Shown here: positions 6,455 through 7,330 of the stretch, piece by piece | Layout: the number at the start of each line of letters is the position of its first letter | How positions within the stretch are numbered: position 1 is the stretch's first letter | Assembly (NCBI GenBank): GCA_029777735.1 | Contig: JAKORR010000500.1 | Span: forward strand, 1 to 7,330 | Reading direction: 5' to 3' | DNA length: 7,330 nt | Source of the DNA: Armatimonadota bacterium | GTDB taxonomy: Bacteria > Armatimonadota > Zipacnadia > Zipacnadales > FEN-943 | Notes under the pieces: model-generated | Told to the model about the DNA's origin: nothing | What the model saw: only the letters and a program-made list of their open reading frames with translations | The model's database searches: none | Translations under genes and position numbers: made by a program

Positions 6455-7102
6455 TCAGTTGAGATCAGCCCTCTCGGGTCTTGACGGCGTTGCCGCAGCG
6501 AACAGCCGCAGGCGGGCAAGGTCCTGCCTGAGAAGCCCAACTTCGGTCTCCAGACGCTCTCGTGCTCCAGGAATCTCGAGCAAACGCTGGCGCTCCAGCG
6601 TGCCTGTACCCAAGTGCGCCGCCACCATGTAGGATAGCCGCGCGGCGTCCTCGGGTATGCTAGGCGTCATGCCCGGCTGTCCCAGTAGGATAAGCAAAAG
6701 CTCCAGATGCTCCTCGAACAGCCGCCGTACGCGAGCCAGAAGCTCTTCCGACACCTCCTCCTCGCATGACTCGCCGAGCCCCGCATAGTCCACCTCGGCA
6801 ACCGGGTAAGGCTCCTGCGTTACCATCGAGAGCACGCGGAACCTGTGCCGGCCAATACCTACTACGCGCCAGGAGCCGTCTTCCACTGGCCACGCGCGGG
6901 CGATGATGACCTCTGTGCCCACCGCATGAGGCACTGCCGGGCCCCCCACCTCGCGACCCTCTGCGATCAGTGCCGTGCCGAAGAACTGTGGCCCCCTGAG
7001 CACTTCTTCCAACATGCGTAAGTATCGTTCTTCATATACGCTGAGCACAAGCGGCATCCAAGGGTAGAGCACCGAGTTGAGGGGCATCAGTGGAATCCTC
7101 AT
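6455..7102 (-). CDS. Stand-alone Lon N-terminal (LON substrate-binding) domain protein
   Basis: A 215-residue protein matching only the N-terminal domain of the Lon protease, without the AAA+ and protease parts. Seen: IPLMPLNSVLYPWMPLVLSVYEERYLRML (3-31 region, matching the family's 'lPL..lvlfPg..lpl.ifE.rY'), a strand block GTEVIIARAW with DGSWRVVGIGRHRFRVL (62-91), EPYPVAEVDY (97-106), a helical bundle (116-140), and LLEIPGARERL (174-184). In Lon this domain recognises substrates; single-domain relatives are widespread, and their roles are poorly known. There is no signal peptide. The ATG at 7102 has GGAGG eight bases upstream; the frame is open up to 7243, but that extension is Arg/Trp-rich and unlike the family. 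It is the first gene of the minus-strand operon, with 42 bases before rodA. A role as an adaptor that influences turnover of envelope-synthesis proteins is speculation. Confidence 0.9.
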   Translation of the reverse strand: MRIPLMPLNSVLYPWMPLVLSVYEERYLRMLEEVLRGPQFFGTALIAEGREVGGPAVPHAVGTEVIIARAWPVEDGSWRVVGIGRHRFRVLSMVTQEPYPVAEVDYAGLGESCEEEVSEELLARVRRLFEEHLELLLILLGQPGMTPSIPEDAARLSYMVAAHLGTGTLERQRLLEIPGARERLETEVGLLRQDLARLRLFAAATPSRPERADLN

Positions 7103-7107
7103 GCTAG

Positions 7108-7123
7108 GCCCCTCCGGGAGGGC
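7108..7123 (-). promoter_or_regulatory. Inverted repeat covering the ribosome site of the Lon-domain gene
   Basis: On the minus strand the bases before the ATG read GCCCTCCCGGAGGGGC, six bases from the start. GCCCTC can pair with GAGGGGC with one bulged G, burying the GGAGG ribosome site in a short, very GC-rich stem. This could limit translation of the operon's first gene or respond to a binding factor. A GC-rich Shine-Dalgarno can form such a stem by chance. Confidence 0.35.
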
Positions 7124-7251
7124 AGACGTCCGGCCAGACTCTCCGGCTGCCAGACACACTAGGCCCGGGATCTGCAGGGTCGCGGACCATCGTCGCCTTA
7201 GCGGTCCAAACCAGCACTTGAGAAGGCTTGCCAAGCACCGCAAATTCGTCT

Positions 7252-7266
7252 ACTATAATGTATAGT
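7252..7266. repeat. Perfect inverted repeat ACTATA-ATG-TATAGT in the divergent promoter
   Basis: Two perfect 6-base arms with a 3-base centre. It covers the predicted -10 elements of both the leftward operon and the rightward gene. This may be an operator, or it may simply arise because both -10 elements lie back to back. Confidence 0.6.
7254..7259 (+). promoter_or_regulatory. Perfect -10 element TATAAT for the rightward gene
   Basis: TATAAT ends nine bases before the ATG at 7269, so transcription would begin at or within a few bases of the start codon. TTGCCA at 7228-7233 (five of six matches to TTGACA) is 20 bases upstream, longer than ideal; with TACTAT (7251-7256) as a poorer -10, the spacing would be 17. 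Confidence 0.55.
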
Positions 7267-7268
7267 TT

Positions 7269-7330
7269 ATGCTCACTCAACCTGAAGACATCCTTGACCT
7301 GGCGCGCAACTGCGTCGTCTCTCTCTCTAC
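7269..7330 (+). CDS. Start of an unknown protein, truncated by the window edge
   Basis: An open frame from ATG runs to the end of the window and encodes 20 residues, beginning MLTQPEDILDLARN and continuing CVVSLS. The composition looks like a helical soluble N-terminus, and codons are of the GC-rich local type. There is no Shine-Dalgarno: the bases before the ATG are TATAGTTT, and the -10 element is too close for a leader, so it may be translated from a leaderless mRNA. The gene is divergent from the rodA operon. Too little is present to assign a family. Confidence 0.5.
   Translation, partial: MLTQPEDILDLARNCVVSLS

Larger units (their letters stand above)
7252..7280 (-). promoter_or_regulatory. 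Predicted sigma-70 promoter of the Lon-domain/rodA operon
   Basis: On the minus strand TTGAGT (7280-7275, four of six matches to TTGACA) is separated by exactly 17 bases from TATAGT (7257-7252, five of six matches to TATAAT). Transcription would begin near 7245, giving an untranslated leader of about 140 bases before the ATG at 7102. The leader contains small GC-rich stems but no riboswitch that I recognise. The -35 lies inside the first codons of the divergent gene. Confidence 0.55.

Noticed and set aside
7103..7243. Longer Lon-domain protein starting at 7243
   Set aside because: The extension is unlike the family. The ATG at 7102 has a good ribosome site and starts exactly at the domain, and the region is better explained as leader.

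Overview
The window is a GC-rich bacterial chromosomal segment, gene-dense, with good Shine-Dalgarno sequences in front of most genes and mixed ATG/GTG starts. A RodA-type peptidoglycan polymerase shows that the host builds a peptidoglycan wall and is probably rod-shaped. The proteins look like those of a poorly sampled GC-rich lineage. An Armatimonadota-like bacterium is a guess from overall flavour only, and nothing in the window fixes the phylum. There are no RNA genes, CRISPR arrays, insertion sequences or phage signs.

Left part (1-1800, plus strand): a short BON-like protein gene, then a divergent phosphoribosylanthranilate isomerase (trpF), then a ribulose-phosphate 3-epimerase (rpe). 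The trpF stop codon and the rpe start codon are directly adjacent, so these two are almost certainly co-transcribed and translationally coupled. Both enzymes are (beta/alpha)8 barrels of the ribulose-phosphate-binding type. TrpF is unusual in two loops that normally hold the substrate phosphate.

Middle (1798-1980): a 183-base gap between convergent genes, with no gene and only a weak hairpin.

Right part (1981-7102, minus strand): five genes read right to left. They are a stand-alone Lon N-terminal-domain protein, rodA, a cytoplasmic protein of unknown function built from two copies of one domain, an exported TPR protein with an HExxH metallopeptidase-like motif, and a DedA-family membrane protein. 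The first four are tightly packed, with gaps of 42 and 17 bases and one 11-base overlap. dedA follows after 99 bases. This reads as a cell-envelope operon: a polymerase of wall glycan, an exported putative protease, a membrane lipid-flippase-type protein, and two possible accessory or regulatory proteins. The two uncharacterised proteins are the most interesting coding content.

Right edge (7103-7330): a compact divergent promoter region. On the minus strand TTGAGT-17-TATAGT probably drives the rodA operon. On the plus strand a perfect TATAAT lies nine bases before the ATG of a gene that runs off the window, which suggests a leaderless transcript. The two -10 elements overlap inside a perfect inverted repeat, ACTATA-ATG-TATAGT, so the two directions probably compete or share a regulator.
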